Shown here: positions 25,744 to 38,792 of the stretch, piece by piece
Position numbering within the stretch: the first letter of the stretch is position 1
How the letters are laid out: each line of letters starts with the position of its first letter
From: Scortum barcoo
Lineage: Eukaryota > Chordata > Actinopteri > Centrarchiformes > Terapontidae
Direction: 5' to 3'
Assembly: GCA_023238725.1 (NCBI GenBank)
Contig: CM041534.1
Span: forward strand, 22,752,303 to 22,816,302
DNA: 64,000 nt
Notes under the pieces: model-generated
Told to the model about the DNA's origin: nothing
What the model saw: only the letters and a program-made list of their open reading frames with translations
Databases searched by the model: none
Position numbers and translations under genes: made by a program

Positions 25744-25835
25744 ATGCCACCAGCAGGTTAAAGTTTTAAATTATCCTGTGAAATATTTAAACATCTGCTG
25801 GATGGACCCCCATGTCATGAACTGTAATAGTCATG
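25744..25835. repeat. Dispersed teleost repeat fragment (ATGCTAAC-type family)
   Basis: CCACCAGCAGGTTAAAGTTT, then ATTATCCTGTGAAATATTTAAACATCTGCTGGATGGA, matches a very common fish repeat with the order 'CCACCAGCAGGTCAAAG...TGAAATATCTCAACATCTACTGGATGGA'. Related pieces are at 26388, 36369, 41615 and 48187. Confidence 0.55.
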
Positions 25836-26343
25836 ACCATCCTTCAGACTGTTGTGGTGAAGAGAGGGCTTACCGGTCGATCCCTCACCTGCTGTCAGGA
25901 GCTTCACGTGGCGACCGACAGAATGAGACTGCTGATAAGAGCGTCTGAAAGCGAGTTTCCTCCTCTGGGTGGCCGGGCTCGGCCTCAGAGACGGAGCGAG
26001 GGGGTCAGATGTCCGGAGGGGACTCGGAGCAGAGCCACGGCTCCTTCAAAAGGAGGCAGTCGAGGTGGTTCGGGCAGCTGGTCAGGATGCCTTCTGGGTG
26101 CCTTCCTTTGGCATTTTTCGGGACACATCCAACTGGTAGGAGACTGCAGTGCAGATCCAGAACAAGATGGAAGGATTACATATCACATCTGGCCTGGGAA
26201 TGCCTCAGGACCCTCCTACCCCCCCAGAGAGGAGCTGGAAAACGTTGCTGTGGAGGGAGACGTCTCAAAGACACAGCTCAGCCTGCTGCCACCTCAACCC
26301 TGCCCTGGAAAAGCGACAGGAAATAGACGGGCGGATCCTTTAA
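25836..26343 (+). mobile_element. Non-LTR retrotransposon (LINE) ORF2 C-terminus, dead copy
   Basis: In one frame (25951 onward) the translation includes KASFLLWVAGLGLRDGARGS and, after a frameshift near 26050, QSRWFGQLVRMPSG, PTGRRLQCRSRTRWKDYISH and LAWECLR. This is the signature RWFGHLVRM-PG / PTGRRPRGRPRTRWRDY-SRLAWERL that ends the reverse-transcriptase protein of an abundant fish LINE. The nucleotide order ACCGGTCGATC ... CTCACCTGC ... GAATGAGA ... GAGTTTCCTCC fits its consensus with internal deletions. The 3' end decays near AAGCGACAGGAAATAGACGG. The clade (RTE-like or other) is uncertain. Confidence 0.8.
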
Positions 26344-26387
26344 ATCATCATCTGACACTGTCAGGTCACATTTTTTTATTTGTTCCA

Positions 26388-26495
26388 TGAGCAATGACAT
26401 TTCCATCAACCTGCCGAATTAGCATGCTAACACACTGAACTAATATGGTTAACACGGTCATTATGGACATGTTAGCTAAAAGTACCTCTGTGTCT
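26388..26495. repeat. Dispersed teleost repeat fragment (ATGCTAAC-type family)
   Basis: AGCAATGACATTTCCATCAACC, then TTAGCATGCTAACACACTGAA and ACATGTTAGCTAAAAGTACC, fits the common fish repeat containing '-ACATTCCCATCA-CCTC-...TAGCATGCTAACACGCTAAAC'. It shares the CCATCAACCT phrase with 41615-41761. Confidence 0.55.
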
Positions 26496-26577
26496 AATAA
26501 AGATGTCGGCATGACTGCAGACGTTTAGTGTGGCTTATACAGGGTTTCTATGAATTGAGCTCTTCAGTTTTGTCTGT

Positions 26578-26700
26578 TAATAATAATAACAATAATAATA
26601 ATAAAATATATATTTTTTTGTATAGCACCTTTCTTAACAAGGTTACAAGTAAAATGAAGTGAAATAAAAAATAAAATAAAAATAAAATAAAGACATCCGT
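26578..26700. repeat. AAT microsatellite plus 'TATAGCACCTTTC' repeat fragment
   Basis: An AAT array (about 26579-26603) is followed by TTTTTGTATAGCACCTTTCT-AACAAGGTTACAAGT and an AAATA-rich tail. The middle phrase is a common dispersed fish sequence, as recalled. Confidence 0.5.
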
Positions 26701-27358
26701 AAGAGCGTAAATCCAGATTTTAACATCTTCAAACTTTGTTGTGACCAAATTAGTTGTGTCAAGAATGAAAAAAGATTATAGAGTATACTGGGCCCTCTCT
26801 CTGGTGTAAAAAATGATCACACAACTTTAGTTTTATGCTCATTAAGGTGTTGGTTTATTGTGATCATACAGAAATATTTGATATTTTAGAAATATATAAT
26901 ATAATCTGTAACCTCTTTTAAACCAGGTGTGCTATGATCTGGAGTGGTCAGGTGATTTGGTGTTTAGGAAACGTTGTAGTTCTGTTACTGCCAACAAAGC
27001 CTGAAATGCATCTTTAACCTTTAACTGCTAACCACAGAGCGACGGGCCCGACGTGTTTCCAGCTCAGTGTGGACGCAGGGTAAACCGGCTGTCTCATCAT
27101 CCTCTGTTCTCCTGGCCTTATAAATCGCAGCAATAAGTCCCCAAATAACAGCTAATGAAATGCATGATAAGTTTTTATTGAAAAAGTCCTCGCTAGCGTA
27201 TTAGATTTAAAGACGATTCGCCTCCTTTGCGGGTGCAGGGGAGCTGTCTAATAAAACTCTTAGTCCTTGGCAGACCCTCGCGCTCATTAGACAGGACAAT
27301 CAATCTCCTCTTATTCCCGTCAAAAGCCCCTCACCTCTGATCAGCGGCCTCTTCATGG

Positions 27359-27388
27359 AAAATAAATAAATAAATAAATAAACAAACA
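27359..27388. repeat. AAAT microsatellite
   Basis: About six AAAT units are directly visible, followed by AAAC units. Confidence 0.85.
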
Positions 27389-29210
27389 GAGAAGCATCTC
27401 TCAGAAGACGACGCAGGCTAATTAGCAGATAATTAGTTCAAACTGCTGGACTGAAAATGTTAACAGCATGTTTAACCACCACATCAGGCTGCTTGTTTCA
27501 AAAACAACACAAAGACAAAAAAAAGGTGCACCTGAGCCGAACAGGTGACAATAAGGAGTCTTTTCTCTGTCTGGCTTTTTTGAATCTGACCACACTTTTG
27601 GCTGGCTTCACACCTCAGCGCTTTCCCTCCCCTTTCGACCTGCGGCGGACGCTGGCAGAATTAATGACCGGCTAAATTTATGAGGGGAAAGTTATGAATA
27701 ATGTTTACGTATTAATCATTCATGGTGGCCAGCCGAGCACACAGACTACTTCTCCCCTGGAAATTAGAGGCTCACCTCGACAACATAAATTATCCATCAG
27801 ATTTCAATCAGCCCTCTCAGCCAAACTATCTCCACCAAATACAAACGCACGCTGGGTCCGGCATCTCTGACCAGCGGGGGATCTTGCAGCATTAACGTAT
27901 CGGTGACAGCTCATGTGGTGGAGATACGGCGGCTTCAACACACAATCTATCATCTCTGTTTTTGTTTGGAAATGAAGCTGCAGAATATGGAGACAATGCA
28001 TCACCGTCAAATCAGTCGTGATGTTTTGCCAGATTTGACAGATCTGACATTAGCAGCATTATTAGGGCTAATGATCCCCCAAATTAACACCACATTTCCC
28101 ATAAATACCCTCACTTCCGCACTGTCCCCTCCCCGGTGTTTATGACTTTACTGCAGAGATAAACACATTGGAAGTGATTTTCCCATCTGTCTCTCACTTT
28201 CTTTAATTATCCGTCCTTTCCAGAGACTCTGCGAGCTTTGCTTTTGTTTACTGTGCCGGAGCAGGCCCACGTTCGTCTCCGTGGCTCCACACTCGACTGA
28301 GCTCTGCGGCTCTGAGGTTAAACGACCCCGCTCTGACATTCACGTCCATCCGATGCGTCTCTCCAGGTGCTACATATCAGATGCAAAATCTTGCCTGTAA
28401 TGTTTCTATTAATGTGCTGACATTTGTAGATAGATCGGAGAGACTTCCTGTTTATTTTTAATTAATAACGTGCAAATATAATCATGTGCATATGAATGTG
28501 AATGAATGACATTGGGTAGTTTCATATTTTGCATTAAAAAAAAGCAAGAAAATCTGTTGAAAAAGTGTTATTTATGAACTTAATTTACAAGAAATGTCCT
28601 GAGTTGTTGGGTGTTTAGGACTAGCATCCTCTGTCCTCTGTGAATATACAGAATTTAAAGCATTATTTTATTAACAGTTGAAGATAAACTCAGCACAGCA
28701 TCCATCTCTGGCCATCGAACACATCCAGCCTGCTGTCACGCTCTGATCGGTTTGCACTGTAACAAAACAATCTCTCTAACAATGCTCCCGTCTTTACCGT
28801 TTGGGCTTTAATATCTGAATACTGGAAACAACAAAAGGTTCAAATACTCGGATTTAAAATAGGGTGAAGTGGCTTCTATTTCCCTGTTCAGAAAAATACA
28901 CTTAAATATCATGAATTACACATCTTTGAACAAATTCATGAACCAGGCCTGCTGTTGGTGTTGGTGATGACATATAAATACATTTGCAGTCCACCACAAT
29001 GTCATATTCTGTGCATGGACCAGGACCTTCTTGGCAAACTGTGCACAAAATAAAAAGGTAACGTAAGTTGAAATTATGTGGCTGCATCAATAATTGGACT
29101 CTGCTACGCAGAAACTGTTGGTATAATGTCACAAACTCACAATAACTAGCTCTCACCCACCAGGTGTTAATGACTTCAGCTGTGCAGTACGATTAAAAAT
29201 TAGACATTAA

Positions 29211-29240
29211 TCACACACAAACACACACACACACATACAC
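29211..29240. repeat. CA microsatellite
   Basis: Interrupted CA repeats are directly visible. Confidence 0.8.
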
Positions 29241-29646
29241 TCTAAACAAAACAAATGAAAAGCCTCTAAACAGCTTAAAGGGTGATTGCACAAACAAAAC
29301 CAAAAAAAAAAATTGAAATTTCTGTCAAAATTGGTTTTGAAATGCATCGTTGGCTCCGTCCTCCTCGATGAAAGTGAATTACTTGAGTCAAACTGCGGCA
29401 ACATTTACATCCACAAGGAGCTTTTCTGGCTGAGATTGATGCACGAAATACAATTACACCAAAGTAAACATGCGTTAACACACTGTAGATTGGAAAATGA
29501 AAATTTAAACAGGGAAATTAAATATTGTACAGATTGCACACTGGAAGGTGGTCGAGTGGCAAAATATTCAGAGAAGCAGCTGAAGTAGGAAGCCGGGACC
29601 CAAAGTGTCCAGCGCACTTAACTTAACTATTAAATTAAAAAATTAA

Positions 29647-29678
<32 letters not shown>
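29647..29678. repeat. ATT microsatellite
   Basis: About ten ATT units are directly visible. Confidence 0.9.
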
Positions 29679-29679
<1 letters not shown>

Positions 29680-32600
29680 CTGTTGTATGTTATATAATCA
29701 GATTATTAGAACTAATACCTTTTAAACAGTCCTTTAATGTTATAGCTACTTGATTTTAACTTCTTTTTATGCTGTTGAGGAGTTTAATCCTTAACAGTGT
29801 GATTTTAGAAACTCATCAGAGGTTGTAAAGGGTTTGGGTTTGTAAATGAGCGTAAAAGATTCATCACAAAAATAACTGCAGCTGTCAGATAACTGTGATG
29901 AAATAAATTTGCATAATTTCCCTTTGAAGTGTAAAAAAAAAAAGCAGCATAAAATGGAAATACTGAAGTACAAGTTCATCAAAATTGTACATAACATAGA
30001 GGGTGTTGGTGCACCTGTGCTGCTGCAGCTGCATACAGTAATGATATATAAAAATATTATATTTGCTCCATACATTTATCACATATGGTTTCACTCAGCA
30101 AAGAGGAGCGGTGTGTGGGGGGGGGGCAGAAAATATTTACCACTGAGGCCGATGAAAAAAGAGGGGGAAAGAAACTCAAATGTATTCTGTGCAAAAAAAC
30201 ACCATGCTTTTTTTTTTATCAAACATATGGTGAAGTGCAAATAAAACGTGAACTCGCAAGGTGTGGGGGTGTGTGTCGCTTACAAAATAAACAAAGGTCC
30301 TCTCAGAAATGTTTGGCAGCATTTCTGCTCATGAAGCAGTTGCGGTGTTTGGTATTTTACTGCAGGAAGAAGAGGAAAAACATGCGATTCAGACTGACTT
30401 TAACACAGAAACGTCTGAATCCCAACCTGAGCGGGATGAAGAGAGAAGAAAAAGGACAAGAGAGGACCGGCCGGGTCGACAAATGCTCGCTGCCGGTCCG
30501 GCGACAAAGCAGCAGAAAGCCAGCACAATAATTAGTTTCACAGGAGCTGTGTGTTAAAGAATGATAAGCGTTGCTTTGGGTGAAGAGGAGTCAGCAGATG
30601 AGTGTAGCTGCCTGTTATCTGCACAGAGCAGAGGGAAAGGAGTGCAGTGCTGTAATAAGTTTGAGAGACAGAGGTGAGGGAGGAGGGAGGGACGCTGTGA
30701 AAAGCGAACAATAACCAAGTTGAGATCGGGGTGAGATTCGTGGCCATATTGCATTTAATTTGGATCTGTACACTTGTAATGAGTCTGAAGGCTGTTTATG
30801 TTAATGATGGGAGGACTGCTTCCCCCGCTTGTTGGCCTTGTAAAGTCATTGTGCTCATTCAGCCGATAGCTTTCATTCCCACAAGAGAAAACAGACAAAC
30901 AGTCGTGGTGCTCGCACAAGTTAGCGTCCTCGATATGTGCCACGATCATTATTCATGGTGCGTCGCAGCTGCAGAGCTGCTCGTGATGCAGCGCGTGTCA
31001 GGACGCGCTTGTCAAGTAAGCCTGACCGCCGTATGATGTGTGGAGGAGGAACATGAGAGGGAGAGCTGAAGTGGCTGCTGGGAAATTGGCCCAAGCTGCA
31101 TGTTAAGATGATTTTCAAAGGAGCCATTCAGCAGCGGTAACAGAGGACTGATTGGACGGATATTTCAGGGTCATTCTGCACATTTACTATCCTGTAAGGA
31201 AGAGTCTGTTTATTTTGAATGATAATAAATGTGTGAATATTTTGAACAAACCCTCTCTGGAGCTTTTTCATTGTCTGTTCTTGTTCTTGTTCAGCAGCTC
31301 AGTTGCAGCGTTACTCTTCATTTAGTCATTTCTCCAGTGTGAACATGCTACATACTAAAAACATGCTTAGACGCAGCATGATGTGTGGACTTGTTGAAAT
31401 GCTGAAATAAAGACAAAGATGCAGAATTTCCTCCTCAATCAACAACTGGACAGCTGCTATTTTCTGAAATCTACAGTATATTTCATTTTCTGGTGGCTCC
31501 ATGACTGTAGAAATGAGCTGATGAAGGAGAATTACATTTAAATCTTTCTTTAAAAAACTAAATTTGAGAATTGTTTCACATATGTATTTTAGTGTAGATA
31601 TGTTTTAACCTCATTTATTACCTTATTATTTATCTTAGGCTATATATATAAGGTTTTCACTGTTGCTGAATAAAACTATAGTTGATGTTTTCAAAGCAAC
31701 CAGTGGGGGTATTTATCTGTTGAGCAGCACTTCAGTTGGAGGAAAGGAGGAAATCCTGCTCCATATTTAATTTTTATTGACTTTAATGGAAGATATTCTC
31801 TTGATGTGAGTAAAGCCTTCTTTATTGCGGTTTTCCATCCACCTGATGTAATTTTCCCTCCTTATATCTCACTAAGAATATTTATAACCATCCAATGTGT
31901 TTTATATTTATAATATTTCTTCTTCGCTGAGTTGAAGTTGGCACAGATTGCCATCCAAGCCTTTCTTGGATCAGAGCACCTGAGTGTTAAACCAGAAACG
32001 AGGTGCATCAGGGAGTCCGTGTTGTGATCAGAGAAGCAGAGAGGAGAGTCGGATGAACAGCAGACGGGCAGCAACGTTTCATTGCGGTTTTAAAAGCCTC
32101 AAAAATGCCATTAATGGCATTATGGGACTCTAAAGGTCTGAACTGCGGCTCAGAATAATTAAATCCTTTAAGATGTAAAACTGTTGATGACAATGCTTCC
32201 ACACCACAACAAAAACAGTGGGAACTCCATCATGTCCAACATTTTTTTTTCTCATAATTCTTACACAGATTGATGTAATAATAAACATTTCCACCGTCAG
32301 ATTTGTGTTTCTAAAATGGCAGTAAAACCAAAATGTGCAGTGCATCTGTATCTTGGCACAGTTTACTCCAGGCCTGCTGTAATCTGGACATCTTCAGCCC
32401 TGCCCTGAATAAGTCTTTGACAAAGAAATAAATAAATGACAAAGGATGACAATGCCGACTTTTGTAAAGCTCATCCATTTGGTCCTTTGTCATGTGGACG
32501 AGCCTGCCGAGCGAGGCTCAAGAGGCTTGATTTCAATTCCTTTTCTCTGGAATCAGTCACCTTGTCAGAGCTATTCTTCTCGCCGGCAAAAGGTAAAAGA

Positions 32601-34808
32601 GCAGTCAGCAGGTGTTAGCAGGCTACACGCTCCTTCTGCATGTTTGCCGAGAGCACAAACAACTTAGAAATGCAAGCACTATATTGACATCTACAAAACA
32701 GGTTTTTTTTTGGTTTTTTTTACAGTATCTGTCCTTTTCATGCAGCTCATCGCTCTCTTTCCCCTCATCGCTTTTCTACTCTAACACCTACCTTATACAC
32801 TACTGCTTGTATTTATCACTCATTTTTCTGCTAAAGTATACAAAAGTATATGAAGGACGTACTGTACATCTGAAATGTGCAACGATAGAACAGATTCACG
32901 GTACAAATTTTGGATTATATATTTGTTAAGCAACTATTAAAAAACACATTTTGCATTGTTGACTGGGCTTCAGATTAAAAATACAGCAAAAATAAAGTAA
33001 AAAAAAAAACATGTAAATCTGAATTAAATGAATGAAACTACAAATCTACAGCTTCCACCTAAATGCTAACAAGGAAATGTGGACACACTGCCAATAAGCA
33101 GGTTGTGTTTACCAAATATATCAGTTCAGTTTGCTGATAAAGACCGCAGATGAAATGCTAAGATCACAAAGTTATTACAATCCATGCTGAGAGAGAAACA
33201 CGTAAAAACTCACTGTCACACCAGAGGAAACACCAGAAGATCACTGAGGTCATTAAGAAAAATCATCTGCAGGCGGAAGACTAACTACCAGACACTGTCA
33301 TTCCTTAACAATAAAATACATTTGAGCTTAGTTATTTATTTTATGTTTTTTCCCTTTAACCAAGCATTATAATGTATTCCGATATTAATATTGATGATAT
33401 GTGATGTGTTTAGTCAAGGTTTGTGTTTGAGCTGTGTGTTTTTAGTTTTTGATGTAACTCGCAGGTTATTTTTCAATCAGGTGCCTACAGTTAAGTCTGG
33501 AATAAGAAAGGAAAGCTCGTTAAATAGACACTGACTTATTGATAAATTTAAGTCAGACTGGAACATTTTTAAAAGATGCAATGCAACTTGAACTTAATAT
33601 GTTACAACAGAAATACATTAAGACTTGTGATACTAACTCCTGAAAAAGTCAGAGAGAGATGGCTGGATATTAAAAGTGGAGTAGAAGTAAAGATCAGTCA
33701 TAATAAAGCACAGCGGAGCGAGGTGACGCAGACTGAGCTGATTTCTGACACCGGAGTTGGCGGACGCCTCTGAACGCAGCACAGTTTCAGTGCTGTAAAC
33801 GACTCGACAAGCATCCAGGCACCATGTGCAGAAGAGTTCATTTAACATTCCCTCTTTCATTGTGTTCATTCATCACTGTGCTGTTTTTCCTTTCCTGGAA
33901 ACTGCTATCTATTAAATTTCATTTCACTTTAGCTACTCTTGTGCAGCTTCCCCGCAAACTTTATTGTCACGCTCTTTACTAACCTCCACGTCATTTCTGA
34001 TGACTGCGGGGCTTCTTGTTGTTGCTGCAGAACTTGTTGCTCCTGCATTGAGGAGCACAGAGAACATTTGTTTTACTTTCAGCAGCAGGTATGAATGCTG
34101 GATAAGCTGCTTCTTCACTGTCAGTGCGCTGAAATTGGATTTGATTTTGTGGGGTTGTCATCTTTTATTCCTTCCTGGAGAGACATCTTGATGACTTGAA
34201 ATGTGGATTTGAAGGAGATTCTTGTTTGAAAGATTCTTTCTGTGCAATCATTTTCCATTTTTACAGGACATCATCATGATATGACTGCACCAGTGGTAGA
34301 AGTATTCAAAACCTTAAGAAAGTAAAAGTGTTGAGTATTATCTTCACAATTTACTTAAAAATATCAACAGAAGAACTACTCACTGTGCAGTGAAATGTTC
34401 CCTGTCAGTGTATTACTTCTGGTCTGGAAAACTAAACTACAAAAAACAAATTTATACATATGTGATTCATTGTATGTTCCAACATTAGCTGCAAAGAGAG
34501 ATTTACAAAAATAATCATAATTCAAGCTACTGTGTTCAGAATTTGATCAATCGATTTTCAGATGTGATGCTGTGTTATATGAATGTAAAAAGTCCTTAAG
34601 GTCATCTGTAACCTAGATTTCATTATTGACTTAGAAGTGAATGACGCGGCTCTCTACAGACAGTCACTGTTTCGAAGGTGGTGAAATCCTCGGCCTTGAC
34701 ATTTGATGCAGGATGGCAGAATGACAGATGTCCTTGCGCTGACCTGTGTGCTGAACAAAGAGTATGACATGCGGTGGTTGTCCATTTGGTGCGATAACCA
34801 AAGGCACC

Positions 34809-34833
34809 TTTTTTTTTTTTTTTTTTTTTTTTT
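34809..34833. repeat. 25-nt poly-T run
   Basis: An uninterrupted run of 25 T. It could be the remains of a minus-strand retroposed poly-A tail, but the flanking sequence does not show a recognisable element. Confidence 0.85.
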
Positions 34834-36368
34834 AACCCCTCAAAACTTTGGTGCAGAAAATTATGAATTTTGAAAGTGACTCATGAGAAATAACATGAAA
34901 ACTGACTACACCACCTCTTTGTGCATCAGCAAAACAGGCATTATAATCACAATTTTGAAGAATACTACTTCATATTCATGCCCGTACATGCAGCGTGCAT
35001 ACTTAATATACAGTATATTTCATTATTTATCGACTTTGTATAGCCCATGTACTGCAGGCGCCCTCTGCCTTCCCTCCCTGTCAAGAGAAATACGCTCGGA
35101 GCTGCCTCAAATGTGACACAGTGGGAATCTGTGACTGAGAACTGCTCTGTAATGGTGTAAAGGACAAAGCTTTCACCCGCTTCTATCGTTCTTTGTGCCC
35201 TCCATCAGCAGACAGCAGAGTGGCAGCTGATGTCATCTCTCCTGTCACTCATCAGCTAGTCTGTCAGCCTCGTGCCTTCACAGCCACATCAGGTGGTTTT
35301 AAACACTGCTGCCTCTTATTTTCCCAGGAGGGGACACATCCAGCTTAACTCTGGGCTTATGATACACAATATGTCAGCATGAAGGAATAACAATGCCATG
35401 GAAATGCTGAATTTACCTCTTATATTATGGTTGTATTATTCTTTTTGTTATATTTTATGCATTAAAGGTATAATCGTGAAGATTTTCATTTAAATAAATG
35501 TCTGTTACTTCACTATCTATTTCTGAATGATGCAACACAATGGTGATTTATACCTGGAGAAATCACAATCAAAGCACAGTCAGACTTTTAATGAGACTTT
35601 TAACAAAGACTTGCTCTTCAACTCACCTGTGTGTGAAGCAGCATTTTGTATTTTTCTGGTCTCTGCTGGTGTTGTGCATAAACAGTTACTTTGGTCAACC
35701 AAACACAGAAAAGATTGATGTCTACAGACAATGATAGGTCCTTAAAACACACCTGAAATGACCTCTTATGACATAAATGGCATTAAAAACTAACCATACA
35801 AGTCTCTCATCTCCTTCTGAATGTGTGTGAAGTTGAAGTGGGAAACCATGAAAGATTTTTCGATGTTTAGTCACATAGCATTGCCAAATATATATTAAGA
35901 TAATAATTTAGTACTGGTCCAAACTTAATACCACCATGGTCAAAACCCAGCAGGTAACAAGTTCCAGGTGTCAGAAAAACAAGAAGCAGTGGAGCAACAA
36001 TCTGGAGACTGAAAATGTGCTGGTGTTTGCATCACATGGCTGATGAGGTAGAATGGAAGCAGGTGAGCAGCTCGGCGGGGGAGGTCAGGTGAGTGGTCCT
36101 GGAGGGAAAGGTGAAAACTGGAAGGCAAGAGGGAGTCGCTGGATGTGGGAGTGAGGGGACATGGACTGGAGAAAAAAGTCAGAGGGTACCTGGTGGGCAC
36201 ATGGATGATGGGAATGAAGTAGTTTGGGGAAGTGAGAATGGCGGAAAGGCAGGATGTGACTGACAAAACAGCGTCACTCAATACATCGCTTTGGTACAGA
36301 CTAAAATATCTGAACATGACTGGAAGAATTGTTATAAAGGTTTGTACAGATATTTGAGGAGAATCATT

Positions 36369-36516
36369 GTGACCTTTGTGTCATCATCAGGTTTTACTTT
36401 GTCCAGTACTTCAGTTTATGTCCAATAAATATTTGCAAATACTAATTGCTGCTTAGTGTGAATTGGCAAATGTTTGCATGCTAACAAGTTAAACTTAGAT
36501 GCTTTAACATGTGACT
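36369..36516. repeat. Dispersed teleost repeat fragment (ATGCTAAC-type family)
   Basis: CATCATCAGGTTTTACTTTG, then TCCAGTACTTCAGTTTATG and TTGGCAAATGTTTGCATGCTAACAAG, matches the common fish repeat and shares the TCCAGTACTT--TTTATG phrase with 48187-48610. Confidence 0.6.
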
Positions 36517-38442
36517 TTCCCACTACAGCAGTGATTGCATGAATCTAAGACTAGTCAGGTTTTGTTTCCTTTGGACAGAACCAAGCCAGCAGTTTCCCCT
36601 GTTTCCATCTTTATGCCAAGTTAAACTAAGAGTCCTGGCCTCAGCTTCATATTTAAGATACAGACATGTGAGTGGAGTCAATCTTCTCATCTTATCTGAA
36701 CCATAAAACCATTCCAGTGCTTTGTAAAAGAGGTTTTTTTCACTCATCTTTGGGAATTTTGCAGTTTTCTGCATCTTTGCTGAGTCTTAAACTTTATTTA
36801 CAACACTCCTGCTCCCCCTTATTTGTAATAAACTCGTTTTATTGGTCTTTCCATTCAGTCTTCAGGGATGCTGCAAAGTGTCTCCTTTCTTCTGACACAT
36901 ACATAATTATTAAAGTATTATTGTAATGTGGTTAATGTTGTTAATGTTTAGATGTTTCAAACATCATATGAACGGTTACATTTAGGTATTAGTTCAGCGA
37001 TCTGTTGGAAAAATTAACCACTAATGTTTTGTTTACTGTCTTCAGTCGCTTCTCTTCCCGTTTCTCTACTTTCCTTTAGTTGCTTCCTTGCTTTTGCCCC
37101 TTCTCCTCCCTGTCAACAATGACCAAATCAGAGGTAATATTTCGCTTCCTTCCGTCCATTCAGCTTGCTATCTCTTGCTGAAAGCTTTGCAGTGTTTGTG
37201 CCAGAGGAATGTCACCTTCTTCATGATTGCAGCAGATACTATCAGTGCTGCAGAGATCAGCAAACATAATGACGCTGATGGTCCTGTTTGTTTTTAGTGT
37301 TTATACTCATGTATCAAGATTTGATGTCGTAATCATTTATTTCTTGAAATCAAATAAATACAAATAAAAACATAGACAGACAGACTCGCCATCTGTCAAC
37401 CTTTAATAGCTCATTTTCTGATCGTGGTCCAGTGCTGCCAAATGCCAGACTTATAAACGCGGCCAAGACGAGCATAACCAGGGTCCTCGGATATGAGAAG
37501 CTAAAAACTGATGCAAAGGACAGGGGTGGTCTCGAGGGCCCATCGCCACAAAGTGTTTCCATTTGTTGTGCAGTTCTGTAAGTCTGAATAATGACTCACA
37601 CAAGCGTTTCAGCTGTTACTCAAGGTTTACTGTTTACTGCAAACTCTTTCTTTTGCTCCTCAATGCCAACAAAGCTGCAGACTATGACTCAGTAGACCCT
37701 CCTCCTCTTTTTAAAACAAGTAAAACACATGCATCTGTTGTGGTTATCATGGTGAAGACAAAAATTATTTTTCAGCCGTCTTCACTCCACCTTCGTCTGT
37801 GGTGGTTTTTTAGGTCTTCATTAGTCCCTAAAAATAATAAAAAAGGCGAAAGGTCATCTAACTAACAGAGGATTATTGTGTTACTGTTGTTCTCTGCTGC
37901 ACCTCAGGGCCACCATAATAAAACCTCTGATGCTGTTAAAGGTTTATTTGCATCAACATAGTCAGTAAAACTTTATGAGCCCAACAGCTGTTTCCCAAAC
38001 TGAGGCCACTGCTGCCTCGTTCATCTAAAATATTACTGTTATTATATGAGCTGGGTGGCCACGTCAAATACTAATAGTGAAACCATTCTCAAAAAGCATA
38101 TGAGTTACTTTTTTTTACAGTTAATTACACTAATTTTCACTCAGAATGGGTAGGAAATAGTGTCGTCTGCATAAAAAATCAACAAAAAGTAAGTTAAGCA
38201 TTACTGGGGGGTATATTAGTTTATCAGTGTGATCAAACAGAGGAGGATCCAACTTAACGTTCATATTAAACGTCACCTCATCAACGGCATCAACTGCACT
38301 TTCATCAACGAGATTGTATTTTTTAGATTATTTAAGACACAACAAGATTAAATATTAATCTTTTTTTTTATCTTTTTACTCAAAGTGTTACCAGAGAAAT
38401 TGGTCAGTTTTCAAATCTGGTAAAACATTTAAAGCAGCTCTG
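36517..38442. other. Non-coding stretch, largely unique
   Basis: No gene, RNA gene or recognised repeat is seen. Confidence 0.5.
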
Positions 38443-38792
38443 TGAACTTTTCATGATGTGTTGACTTTGGCAGCCCCTGTGGTCAAAGATGGTAGCGTTT
38501 CACCTAACGTTAGCTCACATGTTCCCTCTGCTGCAACAAGACGACTTAACCGGGAGGAGATGGACCTTCAGTTAGCGGCTGAAGAAAGTTGAATTGATCC
38601 TTAGCACCGTTTAGTCTGATGTGACGGAAACATGTGAGCCAGCAGCAGTGTTAAGAAGAACTATTATAAACTAACTGGGACAGACAATCTTCTGCTTTTG
38701 GTCACTTTTGCTTACGTAGGTCATATGAAAGCATCTGTATTAAGTTTATAGTGCTTCATATCCAATTAAAAACTCCGTAGAGTGCTTTTAAA
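38443..38792 (+). repeat. Dispersed repeat, copy 1 of 2 in the window
   Basis: The start GAACTTTTCA-GTGTTG--TTTGGC-GC-CCTGTGGTC and the end ATATCCAATTAAAAACTCCG then GAGTGCTTTTAAA are matched, in the same order and orientation, at 58664-58880. The middles differ in length. It resembles a fish short repeat with 'TTTGGCGCCCCCTGTGG'. Confidence 0.6.

Larger units (their letters stand above)
26701..36368. other. Long non-coding stretch with possible conserved elements
   Basis: No gene is supported. Simple repeats are listed separately. Blocks at about 27120-27350, 27640-27720 and 27960-28110 have the mixed composition and dense short motifs (CATTAG, TAATTAG, ATTAATCATTCATGG) often seen in deeply conserved enhancers; this is inference and needs alignment. 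Open frames at 29286-29588, 30085-30531 and 35940-36317 lack recognisable domains. Confidence 0.45.

Noticed and set aside
25833..26390. 185-codon open frame in GC-richer sequence
   Set aside because: It is an off-frame reading of the decayed LINE at 25836-26343, not a host gene.
30085..30531. 148-codon plus-strand frame with a C-x2-C pair
   Set aside because: The cysteine pair occurs once among lysine/arginine-rich translation of A-rich DNA. There is no zinc-finger spacing.
35940..36317. 125-codon minus-strand frame rich in S, P and L
   Set aside because: Its purine-rich coding-strand complement gives a biased composition. No domain or splice support is seen.
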